NCBI GenBank assembly: GCA_934045905.1
Contig: OW203769.1
Span: forward strand, 17,081,705 to 17,145,704
Direction: 5' to 3'
DNA from: Leuctra nigra
Taxonomy: Eukaryota > Arthropoda > Insecta > Plecoptera > Leuctridae
Length of the DNA: 64,000 nt
The notes under the pieces were generated by a model that saw only the letters and a program-made list of their open reading frames with translations, did not search any database and was not told where the DNA came from. The translations under genes were made by a program, and so were the position numbers. The number at the start of each line of letters is the position of its first letter. The stretch's first letter is position 1. Positions 45,376 to 55,577 of the stretch are shown piece after piece.

Positions 45376-47439
45376 CGGTCAATCTCTATAATGATTCCGT
45401 TCAATACACAAGTTAGGTTGTGTTAAGTTGAGTTAAGTTACTGTGAAATTAGATTAGATAAGGTAAGGTTAGGTTACATTCAGTTAAGTTAAGTTAGGTA
45501 AGTAAAGTTAAGTTAAGATTAATTAAGTTACGTTAGGTTTTGTAACTAAAGAAATGTGTTTAGCTCTGTTTTGGTATGGTACTAGAAAAAAGCTCTGTGC
45601 ATGGGTTGCCAACTTTAGAAGAATTGAATTCCAGACAGCTGCTCTAAAATTATTGGGAAAAAGATATCACAAAAACGGTATTTTGGGGAAACCATGTATT
45701 CGTACGAAAAGGCGGTCTCGCACTAAACCACTGGGGGGGGGGGGGGGGGTCTGGGGGAGGGCCCCCCAGTATCGTGCGAGTCCGGGCCGTACAGGCCTGG
45801 GAAAATATTTTGAATTTCGAACATGTGTTTGGCATTAGTAGTATTCGTTATTTATTCATTAATTACGAATTATTAACTCTTAAGTTAAGTTAATTCATTG
45901 ACATAATCTCTTTTCTATAACACAATCATACCGTTTGATTATCCTTCCTTGTTCGTGTTTTACAGTAATTCGACCATGAAAACAATTATTATAGAATGTG
46001 AACTGCGAGACTGGCAAACCTCTCTTCCAGAAAATGTGATCAAAACAAAGTCAACTGTCAAACATGCGTCTCTTGGTGAAGACGGGTTTATATGTCGATT
46101 GCATTTGATATTGGACACTGAGGTAATCAACTAATTCCAAAGTTGGTATTTGTTCAATAGCCGCAAAGGACGGAATTTGTCTTTCTAACTCAGTATTGTC
46201 AAATAGGATCATAACAAAACGTGTCCTCATGAAATATTCTACCCTTGACTAAGTAAGTACTCCAGCGATCGGTCATCGAAAATTGATGCGAAATGTACAC
46301 ACAAGAGGTCGAGTTAGAGAGAGAGAGAGAGGGATTGTAACCACTTCCCTAATACCAACTCGACGACCTCAATATTCCAAGAGTTAATATTTGCCTGTGC
46401 GGTAAACCAGACGGCAGTAGTTGCGGCGTTGCGGCGGAGTATAGGTTGGTACACATGGGAAATCTAACGGAGCTGCCAACGTTGTCAGATTTCACCCGAT
46501 CTACACAAACACAAATACATCGATCTACACCGGAGTATGAAAATAAATACTCTGAGGATTTGACATTTTGTAAATATTTGATGGGGACAAAACATTGAGC
46601 TTGGTTGCATGTCGAGAGTTATGTGTTAAGAAACAAAAATCTAAATTTACCAACATATTAAAACTTTGCCCATTGTCACTGAGGAATAAGAATGTCCAAT
46701 CCGTTGCCTATAATTTGGGAATAGTTTAATTTAAAGACATTCTATTTTTGAAAACGCATATTTATTTGGGATGTATAAATCAAAGTCAGTCAAATTCTTC
46801 ACGCGTCCGGCTGAGATCGTCTTAGATTTATGTGATCTTTCGACATAGACGAAACATTCAGTTATAGGCACTAAGTGGCCGTTGAGGGCTCAATGAACAG
46901 GGCAGGACGCGCAACCTAGTGGCCAAAATGTGCGTTTTTAAATCTCTCCGCATTTTTCCAAGTCATTTTAAGTGGACATAATGGAGACTGGTGTCAATCA
47001 TTTATTCATTAAATACGGCTTCCAAAGCGTTTTGCTAGGCGATGAGTTTGGGAAATTGTTTGCTAAAGGTATGAAGTTGATGGGCCGAGAAGGTTGAAAT
47101 AATGTGAAAACGTGGGTACTTGCGAGCTCAGCCTCATTGTTACAGATACGTATCTAAAGTTTTACAGTGAAACTGCCTCTTTACACTGTCAAAATTGAAG
47201 AAAGTAAGATGTGATGAGATAACAAGATGTTTTCTCTTCAAATTTCCCATTTCACGTTAAAAATGAAAATGACATACTCGTATTCAAACTGTACCCAATA
47301 CGCTGGCGCCACACTCTCAAATCATTTATACATCTACATCTTCACGTCCCGTAAAGAGTACCACGATATACACAATTAAGATACTCTCTCTGTATGTGTG
47401 TTTTGGTGTTTGTTTTTGCCAGCAGTGCCAAGGTCAAAC
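45376..47439. other. Low-complexity and intergenic DNA, no gene seen
   Basis: 45412-45545 is AGTTA/TTAGG-like low-complexity DNA. 45730-45749 is poly-G in a repeat. 46315-46332 is (AG)n. No coding exon identified. Confidence 0.45.
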
Positions 47440-47650
47440 CGTTTAACCATCGATCTGAAATTTTGCACACACACTAATGTATGCTAAGCGGTCTCGTGTA
47501 TATATATATTTTTTTTAATTTACTCTGGAACCGTTTTACCGATTAACTTCAAAATTTGCATGGACATCGGGACCAACATTGTAGGTGCATTTGTAAATTT
47601 TAAGACTAATCTGTCCTTAACTTCAAAAGTTATCGACATTTTACGGATAA
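47440..47650 (+). repeat. Helitron-like element fragment upstream of the CNG exon
   Basis: ACCGTTTAACCATCGATCTG followed by AAATTTTGCACACA, GGGACCAACATTGTAG and TTATCGACATTTTAC parallels 13310-13570 and 50505-50770. The 3' terminus is not present. Confidence 0.5.
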
Positions 47651-47749
47651 TTTATGCGTGTAGGAAATATTTGTCCAACACTCGTTGCCTATCCCTAACA
47701 GTAGTGATTATCTTCTGGTTCTAATGGCGTCTGTTTCTTCTGCTTGCAG

Positions 47750-47890
47750 CCAAGCTGGACGGCGTGAAAACCTACATGCGAATGCGCAGAGTGCCGAACC
47801 ACCTCCAAGTCAAGGTCATCAAGTGGTTCGACTACTTGTGGCTGACACAGAAGTGTTCCGACGAGGAGAAGGCTGTGAGCTGTTTGCCAG
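47750..47890 (+). CDS. CngA: CNGA-type cyclic-nucleotide-gated channel, C-linker exon
   Basis: The exon is 141 bp, phase 1 to phase 1. Its acceptor is TTCTTCTGCTTGCAG (AG at 47748-47749) and its donor GTAACT starts at 47891. It encodes KLDGVKTYMRMRRVPNHLQV, then KVIKWFDYLWLTQKCSDEEK and AVSCLP. This is the A'-B' part of the C-linker that couples the pore helix to the nucleotide-binding domain in CNG channels, and it is nearly invariant in insects. The reading continues in frame into the exon at 54932 (P-D-K-L-K). The exon founds a ten-copy tandem array of its 3' 112 bp plus 26 intron bases. The channel passes Na+ and Ca2+ in response to cGMP or cAMP in the plasma membrane of sensory and other neurons. 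Upstream transmembrane and pore exons were not found in this window. Confidence 0.92.
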
Positions 47891-49158
47891 GTAACTCTAC
47901 ACACCTTGACCTGTAGCGCATGCGCCGAGTGCCGAACCACCTTCAAGTCAAGGTCATCAAGTGGTTCGACTACTTGTGGCTGACACAGAAGTGTTCCGAC
48001 GAGGAGAAGGCTGTGAGCTGTTTGCCAGGTAACTCTACACACCTTGACCTGTAGCGCATGCGCCGAGTGCCGAACCACCTTCAAGTCAAGGTCATCAAGT
48101 GGTTCGACTTCTTGTGGCTGACACAGAAGTGTTCCGACGAGGAGAAGGCTGTGAGCTGTTTGCCAGGTAACTCTACACACCTTGACCTGTAGCGCATGCG
48201 CCGAGTGCCGAACCACCTTCAAGTCAAGGTCATCAAGTGGTTCGACTACTTGTGGCTGACACAGAAGTGTTCCGACGAGGAGAAGGCTGTGAGCTGTTTG
48301 CCAGGTAACTCTACACACCTTGACCTGTAGCGCATGCGCCGAGTGCCGAACCACCTTCAAGTCAAGGTCATCAAGTGGTTCGACTACTTGTGGCTGACAC
48401 AGAAGTGTTCCGACGAGGAGAAGGCTGTGAGCTGTTTGCCAGGTAACTCTACACACCTTGACCTGTAGCGAATGCGCCGAGTGCCGAACCACCTTCAAGT
48501 CAAGGTCATCAAGTGGTTCGACTACTTGTGGCTGACACAGAAGTGTTCCGACGAGGAGAAGGCTGTGAGCTGTTTGCCAGGTAACTCTACACACCTTGAC
48601 CTGTAGCGCATGCGCCGAGTGCCGAACCACCTTCAAGTCAAGGTCATCAAGTGGTTCGACTTCTTGTGGCTGACACAGAAGTGTTCCGACGAGGAGAAGG
48701 CTGTGAGCTGTTTGCCAGGTAACTCTACACACCTTGACCTGTAGCGCATGCGCCGAGTGCCGAACCACCTCCAAGTCAAGGTCATCAAGTGGTTCGACTA
48801 CTTGTGGCTGACACAGAAGTGTTCCGACGAGGAGAAGGCTGTGAGCTGTTTGCCAGGTAACTCTACACACCTTGACCTGTAGCGCATGCGCCGAGTGCCG
48901 AACCACCTTCAAGTCAAGGTCATCAAGTGGTTCGACTACTTGTGGCTGACACAGAAGTGTTCCGACGAGGAGAAGGCTGTGAGCTGTTTGCCAGGTAACT
49001 CTACACACCTTGACCTGTAGCGCATGCGCCGAGTGCCGAACCACCTTCAAGTCAAGGTCATCAAGTGGTTCGACTACTTGTGGCTGACGCAGAAGTGTTC
49101 CGACGAGGAGAAGGCTGTGAGCTGTTTGCCAGGTAACTCTACACACCTTGACCTGAAG
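47779..49158 (+). repeat. Ten-copy 138-bp array of a CNG exon-intron junction
   Basis: Donor GT dinucleotides fall at 47891, 48029, 48167, 48305, 48443, 48581, 48719, 48857, 48995 and 49133, exactly 138 bp apart. Each unit is the last 112 bp of the exon plus GTAACTCTACACACCTTGAC and CTGTAG. Copies 2-10 differ at few sites: CGACTTC in copies 3 and 7, CGAATGCGCC in copy 6, CTCCAAG in copy 8 as in copy 1. Read in the channel frame, each unit ends LDL followed by TAG, except the last (CTGAAG). The opposite-strand 494-codon frame is a by-product of the 46-codon period. Confidence 0.92.
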
Positions 49159-49261
49159 CGCATGCGCACCGCGGACCAAGTGTGCAGAGAGGTAGAAGGC
49201 CAGAGGTCCATTTCAATTATTCTCTAACCCTCATCAGTGCGTTGTGTCTAATGTCCGTCCG

Positions 49262-49338
49262 TCCGACCGGCTAGCTCAGTTGGTAGAGCTCTCGCCGGCA
49301 AGTGAGAGGTCCCGAGTTTGAGCCCCGATTCGGTCGGA
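49262..49338 (+). pseudogene. tRNA-like sequence
   Basis: CCGACCG (49263) pairs with CGGTCGG (49331). The D arm GCTCAGTTGGTAGAGC is canonical and includes an A box (TAGCTCAGTTGG). The acceptor-to-D spacing is two bases too long, the anticodon loop fits poorly and lacks U33, and the T stem does not pair. Likely a tRNA pseudogene or SINE head. Confidence 0.4.
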
Positions 49339-49581
49339 TATTTTTCACAACGCACATCCCTTCATATAAACATTTGATATGTTGCCATAGCAACGGGGTA
49401 TAATTTCACATAGCGCACTCTATTCTAAGCTTGGAGTTTGGAAGCCCATTTCCAGATCAGTCAACACAAGTGCCCAGAGTTAACTGGATTCTGTCCATAA
49501 GATTATTAGCTCACGGTCTTGTGGTGTTGAGGACTGTCATCCGCAAATATCTACCTGCGGACGTAACTTCTGCAGGGCATG

Positions 49582-50087
49582 AAGGCCAATGCACAATTGA
49601 CGCGGACGGACGACGCGGACGGACGACGGTGACGGATACAATGTTAATTAAAGTCGTCGTCCGTCTGCGTCCGATTGTGAACAGCAGGAGGCCAAGTCTT
49701 GAAACTTACGCCTTCAGGACGCAAACGCTCTCGGACGTCATAAAGTCCCATTTACTGTAAGAGTGATCGACATTGAAACATAAAGTCAAGCCACCTATTT
49801 GATTGTCATCCAGCAATCTATTGGAACCAATTTATTAACATTATAATTATTATTAGAGATATTATACAGTCATAAAACCTTATTCAAAATTAAGCTAAAC
49901 AGTTAAAGGTAGATTTCAAGGTCATCATTCTTACAGTAAATGGGACTTTATGACGTCCGAGAGCGTTTGCGTCCTGAAGGCGTAAGTTTCAAGACTTGGC
50001 CTCCAGAGTGAATGTCATACCTAAACATCGTATCCGTCTCCGTCGTCCGTCCGCGTCGTCCATCCGCGTCAATTGTGCATCGGCCTT
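49582..50087. mobile_element. Foldback element in the CNG intron
   Basis: AAGGCCAATGCACAATTGAC at the left is inverted at the right (GTCAATTGTGCATCGGCCTT). Inner arms AGTCTTGAAACTTACGCC ... TAAATGGGACTTTATGACG are also inverted around a ~170-bp centre. GACGGACGACG words are repeated in both arms. Confidence 0.7.
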
Positions 50088-50499
50088 GAGGCTGTAGAAG
50101 GCTGTGACGGACAAGGTAGCAGAACATTTGCATGGCGGTGGGTGATCTAGAAGGCTGTGGTTGGTTTGCGATCTAGAAGGCTGCGACGACGAAGTTTCCC
50201 CCGCTGTGTGTAACTCTAGCCGGCGACCGCAGCACGGCGCCACTCTCCATTAGCACTTCGCCGAGCGGCGAGCAGTCACGGACGACGCTCGCGGCGGAAC
50301 CGATAATCTTACACGACGCCTCGGCGTCGGCGTCGGCGTCGCTCTGGAGCGTCTCACGGGTCAAGGGGGACGTCGCGATTCGATATGACACGTGGTTTGC
50401 ATATTGCAAGTGGAGGCGGGGTGGAAGAGAAGCGGCTGTCACGACAAATATCTAATTCATTTTTAAGAGTGTTATGGGATGATTACAAGTCGATAGAGT
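50088..50499. other. GC-rich intronic patch, possible gene fragment
   Basis: TAGAAGGCTG recurs near 50094, 50148 and 50174. 50280-50350 has (GGCGTC)n. An antisense frame (50173-50442) is open but unrecognised, so no gene is called. Confidence 0.3.
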
Positions 50500-51000
50500 C
50501 GCACCGTTTCACCGATCGATCTGAAATATTTTACACATGTAGACAACCTTTTCTGTTTGCAGATTATATATTTTTTTTAATCCGTGCATTGGTTTAAATT
50601 TTAATAGATATCTTCTGATAGGTTGAAAAATAAAAATGGTCTTCGATAAATCTAATCAAACTCATATTTTGCATGGTCATTAACACCAACATTGTCTATA
50701 ATTTTACAAATTTGCAGCCCAGTCAGTCAAGAATGTATGCCCTTATTGACTTTTTTAATAACTGTCAATATTGAAGTATCGAAATGAATGTTTTCCACTG
50801 CAACGGAATCTGATTTGCTTTAGGAACCAAAGTGTTTAGATGCTATTTTCAAGTTTCAATGAAAAGCAGATACTTTTATGTTTCATATTTCAATTCAATA
50901 TGGGTACATGTTTTCTGTGCGTTGTGTACACAATTCCGGCTCGAGAATTTGCACGTACTGGTGCTCGCTCATCAACGCGTTACACTGAGCGTTTTCCTAA
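50500..51000 (+). mobile_element. Helitron-like non-autonomous element, copy 2
   Basis: Similar to 13300-13816 throughout. The 3' end has the perfect stem CGCTCA/TGAGCG around TCAACGCGTTACAC, then TTTTC and CTAA at 50997-51000, followed by T. Confidence 0.55.
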
Positions 51001-52993
51001 TTGTAAGCTAGAGTTCCGAAAGTTACTATGTCACCCTTGCGTATCTTTCTCTGTTAGTTTATAGCTATGTAGGCACAGCCAGATCTAATCGATCTCACAT
51101 TCTGAACAAACGCAACATGGTACAGTTGCACAGGGCTTTTTAAAGTAGAATCAGAATAATATTATATGATATCAAGACTCACAACCTATCATTCCTCAGC
51201 TAAATGGAGGCCTTCATTTTGAATTTTGAGATGAAAGAAACAATTTTCTTCTATTAATTAACAAATCATTTGTCTTCAATTTCGTGAAGTTTCTTTTTAT
51301 GCTTTGAAGAAAAGGAATATGAATTAATATTTTGCGAAAAACTAGATGCGAAGTGATTTTACTTTGTAAAAAAAAGCTCGGAATTTTAGAATGTGTACGT
51401 AATGACTGGAAAGTGGCGGGTAATGGACACAAACACTTCCTGATTTTCATTTTCCTTATCAGGAGTCACAGCGTAGACATGTTGGTACAAATCCTGTCGC
51501 TGCCACCAAATGTTGTGAGCTAAATGAAAAAGTGAAAGTGAAACAGTTACACACCGAGGGTGGTGAAGAGACATGTGATTAGATATGTAATTTCATTTCA
51601 TTTGTTTTGTAGGCAATAACCTGTTAATCGATCTAAATTTTCGATCACTCCTTAATGCAATACCAGCGTAACGTGTATAGTTTTGAGCAAAATCCTGTGA
51701 AAGAGAACCGATCAAGTTCACATTTTCTATTGCCATTGAGACCAACAATTTAACAAATATTTCAGTTAATTAACAGCAAAATGAGTTACACACTTTAAGT
51801 TTAAAACCGCATTCACATGAAGCGCGGAAAGCGGAATGCGTTTTGCGTTTTTTTCTCTAAAATAAAGTTACTAGTCCTGAAACCGCTTGTAGCTGACTTG
51901 TGATTGGTTAAAATGAATTTGAAGGTACAGGGAAAGAACCACATGAGTCCAATTTTAGAAAAATTTAGTTTAATTTGCAATTTGCAGTGATTTTTATGAG
52001 CTTTCAGAATATGCCCTCGGGTTTTAGAAAATATTGACACAAAGTCTTGAAAAAACGCAATTGAAATATTGATTTGTAAGGAAGATAGATACAAATTTCA
52101 ACATAAAACCTCGTTTATCTCAGTTTCATCCGAATGTGATTCATAGCGTTATTTCCCTGTACACTTTATTATAATTGAATACGAGACAAATATACATTTT
52201 ATTTAGCTAATCCAAATTAATTAACTTTTTAATTAAAATAACTTTTATTAAAATTATGAAATATATTATTTCTAGTAGAAGCTTTATTTTAGTACGAGAC
52301 AAAAAACATTCGATCCAAACAAGTAACTTCTCTCGGTGTAATACTTTTCCTATTCAGTAATAAGGTCTCTGATTCGCCTGTTATCTTGTCTAACTCGAGA
52401 CATCTATCCAGCATCTCGACGATGTATTCGACAAGAAACCGCCGGCGGGAAACTCAAATCAATCAGATCGAATAATCTTGTCCGAGATGAAGATTATCAA
52501 TTGGTTCCATTCCATGTCACCGCACGTGTTTTGATTGGCTGCTGAGCCTGGAGCGGTTGAACCAATAGGACTTCTGTTTGCTTGCCATCAGAGCTGTCAA
52601 GATGATTAGCTTTAAAGACTTCATCTTTTCGTTGATCGCGTCGCCCGGGATATCGAGGCTTCACTTAAAGGGGAACGACCTTTGTGACTCGTCATTGGAT
52701 GCTAATCGGGATCTGATCCTAGAAGATCAAACTAACGCGTTGATGAGCGAGTACTGATACGTGCAACATATTCAACCGAACAACACGATCTGTACTCAAT
52801 CAAAGATTACTGTACTTATTTATTTCTGATTTTCTTTGCAACTTTCCAATTTCCATACACTCTGCAAGAGTTTAATACGTAGGTAACCGATTGGGCTAAA
52901 AATATGTTAAATATGAGAAAATGTTGGTTTTGATCACAATGCAAAATTTGAACTAAATCGGAACATTTTGATATACGCTCAATTATGTTACTT
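51001..52993. other. CNG intron; dispersed repeat, no exon seen
   Basis: 51922-52150 is the partner of the repeat at 12866-13090. GCGTTGATGAGCGAGTACTG near 52738 is an inverted Helitron-like end fragment. 52340-52700 is GC-richer without a usable frame. Confidence 0.45.
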
Positions 52994-53151
52994 AGGCCCG
53001 GTTGCACCATGTCCCGATAAAGTTAGCGGTAGGATTTATCGGCTGAAACCATGACAACAGCCAATGAAACACAGCCATCTAGACCGCTAAAGTTCACTTT
53101 AGGCTAAAGTAAACTGTATCTTACTTATCGTGACATGGTGCAACCGGGCCT
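52994..53151. mobile_element. 158-bp MITE (AGGCCCGGTTGCACCATG ends)
   Basis: AGGCCCGGTTGCACCATGTC is inverted at the right as GACATGGTGCAACCGGGCCT. The sub-terminal CCGATAA...TTATCG and AGTTAGCGGTAGGATTTATC parts give a hairpin. A second, truncated copy lies at 59159-59298. Confidence 0.8.
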
Positions 53152-54651
53152 TATACTTATTAATTTCAGCCTGTTCTGAAAGAGGCCAACGTAACAGAAA
53201 ATACTTCAGAACTGGATTCAAATTCAGAGAATAAAAGTTAATTCCCGGTTTAATCTCAAATTATGAATCTTTTTTATTAAGATTCATGCCTACTTATATA
53301 GTATGAAATGTGTTAAAGGAAATTCTTTTAGTAAAATGTTTTCACTTCAATATTCTTTAATTTATGTTATTTGATCATTGTTTTCACTTGTCCTGATGCT
53401 GTGTTTCAATTTGATAAACTTAATCTTTAGTCTTCATTCAAAACATTGATCCGTGTTTTAATAATTATAAAGAATCGTCTGATTAAAAACATATGTTCAC
53501 TTTCTTTATTTAGAGAATACTTTCGGTCTGCTCAATCACAAATCACATTCAAAAATATTCCAAATTTCGTATTCGTGTGACACATTTTAGTAACTGAAGC
53601 CTCGTCGGTAATAATCGTATTGATTTGTAACAAAACCGAGACCATTTCCTTCACGTTAGCGCTGTGACGTTTCTCGAGAGCTGAAAGCACGACCATTAGC
53701 AAGCTGCCACCAACCAGACTCCAACGAAACATGCAATTTCTCCAAATGTAATTCCGCGCTCTTACGTTCCATTTTTACACACCGAAGAAAAAAATACACG
53801 AGACAAAGATTTCTATTTTTCAGTATAAAAAAGAACAGAACAGAACAAAAACTGATATGCGGGGAGGCGAGCAATAACTTGAAGAGCGGCGAACTCGTCT
53901 TGCGTTTTATAACGCACAATAAAACTCGAGAGCTCTACCAACATTGCATAGTAATTCATGTGTTTTTGTGTGTGTGTGTGTGTGTGTGTGTTGGCAATAG
54001 TGGTGAACACGTCGTGGTGAACATGGGGTTGATTCCACTGCCGCTATGAGTTCGAGCTCTGCATGAACACTGGGAGAAGTTTCTATCATGTGATGGGCGA
54101 TTCAATTAGATATTGAAACTTTGAAAGATGTTACGTAACTCCTAGTATTGAACAGCTGTTCCAATATTTATTTAGAAAAGCTAGATTGGTATTAGAGATC
54201 ACGAGAAAGTAAAATGGAATCCAGAAGGCATTATTATACCTTAAGGGGGTTCAGGCCGGGGGGGGGGGGGGGGTTGACTTTTTAATTTCAGGACAAATAT
54301 GGTAAATATGTCAGCTGAGACCGATAATTAGCGAAATCAACCCATTTTGGAAAGTCAAAGAAATATCCGGGATGATCCAAACTGGTTTAAGACGATTCAC
54401 AGATAAGATCGAAACTGAATAACCGTTCAACATAGCAAGCTGAAACTTGTCATGAATAATCATAATACATATACCTGTATAGGGAGTACTAAAGTCCTTT
54501 TTCGGTATTTTTATTGCAATTTTTCTAAAACAAAGTCGATATGTACCGGATTTTTCGTCGAGAAAACCCACATTTATTGGTGCTTGTGGCCAGGTTACCT
54601 ATATCCAGTTATTGACAAAAAGAAACTTAGTGCCTTCGCCCTCTTCGATGA
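53152..54651. other. CNG intron, no exon seen
   Basis: (TG)n at 53960-53992 and poly-G near 54259. No conserved frame. Confidence 0.5.
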
Positions 54652-54931
54652 ATCAACGTGCATCTAGACACGTTGAAACGCGTCGAGATCTTCCTGAACA
54701 CGGAGGCGGGCTTCCTGTAGGAATATGTTGCCGCAGCGCATGATGAGTGCTGTACAATGACGTCACTGTGCATGTTGCAGACAAGCTGAAGGCTGAGATC
54801 GCGATCAACGTGCATCTAGACACGTTGAAACGCGTCGAGATCTTCCAGAACACGGAGGCGAGCTTCTGTAGGAATATGTTGCCGCAGCGCATGATGAGTG
54901 CTGTACACTGACGTCACTGTGCATGTTGCAG
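54652..54931 (+). pseudogene. Two upstream partial duplicates of CNG exon 54932
   Basis: Copy A (from 54652) keeps ATCAACGTGCATCTAGACAC through GAGGCGGGCTTCCTG and then TAG. Copy B (from 54781) keeps an intact acceptor (CATGTTGCAG) and the first ~80 exon bases, then TTCTGTAGGAATATGTTGCC. The period is about 151 bp and includes intronic TGACGTCACTGTGCATGTTGCAG-type sequence. If copy B's acceptor were used without a donor, the channel frame would end [16 protein letters not shown] and stop. Confidence 0.85.
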
Positions 54932-55084
54932 ACAAGCTGAAGGCTGAGATCGCGATCAACGTGCATCTAGACACGTTGAAACGCGTCGAGATCTTCCAGA
55001 ACACGGAGGCGGGCTTCCTCTGTGAGCTCGTGCTGCGCTTGCGGCCAGTGCTCTTCTCACCGGGTGACTACATCTGCAGGAAAG
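54932..55084 (+). CDS. CngA: CNGA-type channel, C-linker end and start of binding domain
   Basis: The exon is 153 bp, phase 1 to phase 1, with acceptor GTGCATGTTGCAG and donor GTAAGA at 55085. It encodes [20 protein letters not shown], then [20 protein letters not shown] and [11 protein letters not shown]. These are the distal C-linker helices and the first helix and strands of the cyclic-nucleotide-binding domain. It follows CNG family sequence without gaps and joins cleanly to both neighbours. Two partial duplicates lie immediately upstream; only this copy has the full coding end and donor. Confidence 0.93.
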
Positions 55085-55261
55085 GTAAGACGTCATCACT
55101 GCCAGAGCCTTTAAGGAACTGACATCTAATTTAAAACTGTGTACAATCACTTTTTTTTTAAATATATAATTTATTATCATGTTTTCATGACGTAACATAA
55201 ATATATAGTGAAATTAAGGGTGTAATCGTTCCAAACTGTACAGTTTTTTCCAATGAATATA

Positions 55262-55401
55262 TGACGTCACAAAATATTAAGGGATGAAGCGCGTTGCATG
55301 CGAAGATGGCAAGGAGATGAATATTTTCAACAGAGAATATAAATGGCAATTTAAGGGGTGTCGCCTGCAGGTAGTGGCCGACAACGGGAAGACGGTTGTG
55401 T
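55262..55401 (+). pseudogene. Decayed upstream duplicate of CNG exon 55440
   Basis: TGACGTCAC at 55262 and at 55402 mark a ~140-bp tandem step. Between them GATGGCAAGGAGATGAATAT and GTCGCCTGCAGGTAGTGGCC correspond to the start of the real exon but are split by an insertion (AATATAAATGGCAATTTAAG). The acceptor position reads GCATG instead of TTCAG, so it is unlikely to splice. Confidence 0.75.
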
Positions 55402-55439
55402 GACGTCACATGACATTAAAGGTGATGTACATGTTTCAG

Positions 55440-55577
55440 GCGAGGTCGGCAAGGAGATGTATATCGTCAACAGAGGTCGCCTCCAGGTAGTGGCCGACAA
55501 CGGAAAGACGGTCCTCGCTACGCTCAAGGCGGGCGCGTATTTCGGAGAGATTTCTATACTAAACATGGGAACCGCAG
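55440..55577 (+). CDS. CngA: CNGA-type channel, binding-domain beta-roll exon
   Basis: The exon is 138 bp, phase 1 to phase 1, with acceptor GTACATGTTTCAG and donor GTAAAA at 55578. It encodes [20 protein letters not shown], then [20 protein letters not shown] and NMGTA. This is the beta-roll of the nucleotide-binding domain; FGEISIL opens the phosphate-binding cassette that is completed by NRRTA on the next exon. A decayed partial duplicate sits just upstream. The next intron is about 7.6 kb. Confidence 0.93.

Noticed and set aside
45412..45545. TTAGG-like interstitial telomere repeat
   Set aside because: The words are mixed (AGTTA, TTAAG, TTAGG) without a regular pentamer run, so it is low-complexity DNA.
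47695..49179. A 494-codon antisense ORF over the CNG exon array
   Set aside because: A 46-codon period on the strand opposite a conserved channel exon. It is open only because each 138-bp unit is.
49262..49338. Functional tRNA gene
   Set aside because: Good D arm and acceptor pairing, but wrong spacing, no T stem and no U33, so called tRNA-like only.
50173..50442. Antisense ORF of 89 codons in a GC-rich patch
   Set aside because: Partly a (GGCGTC)n run and unrecognised. Left as a possible gene fragment, not called.
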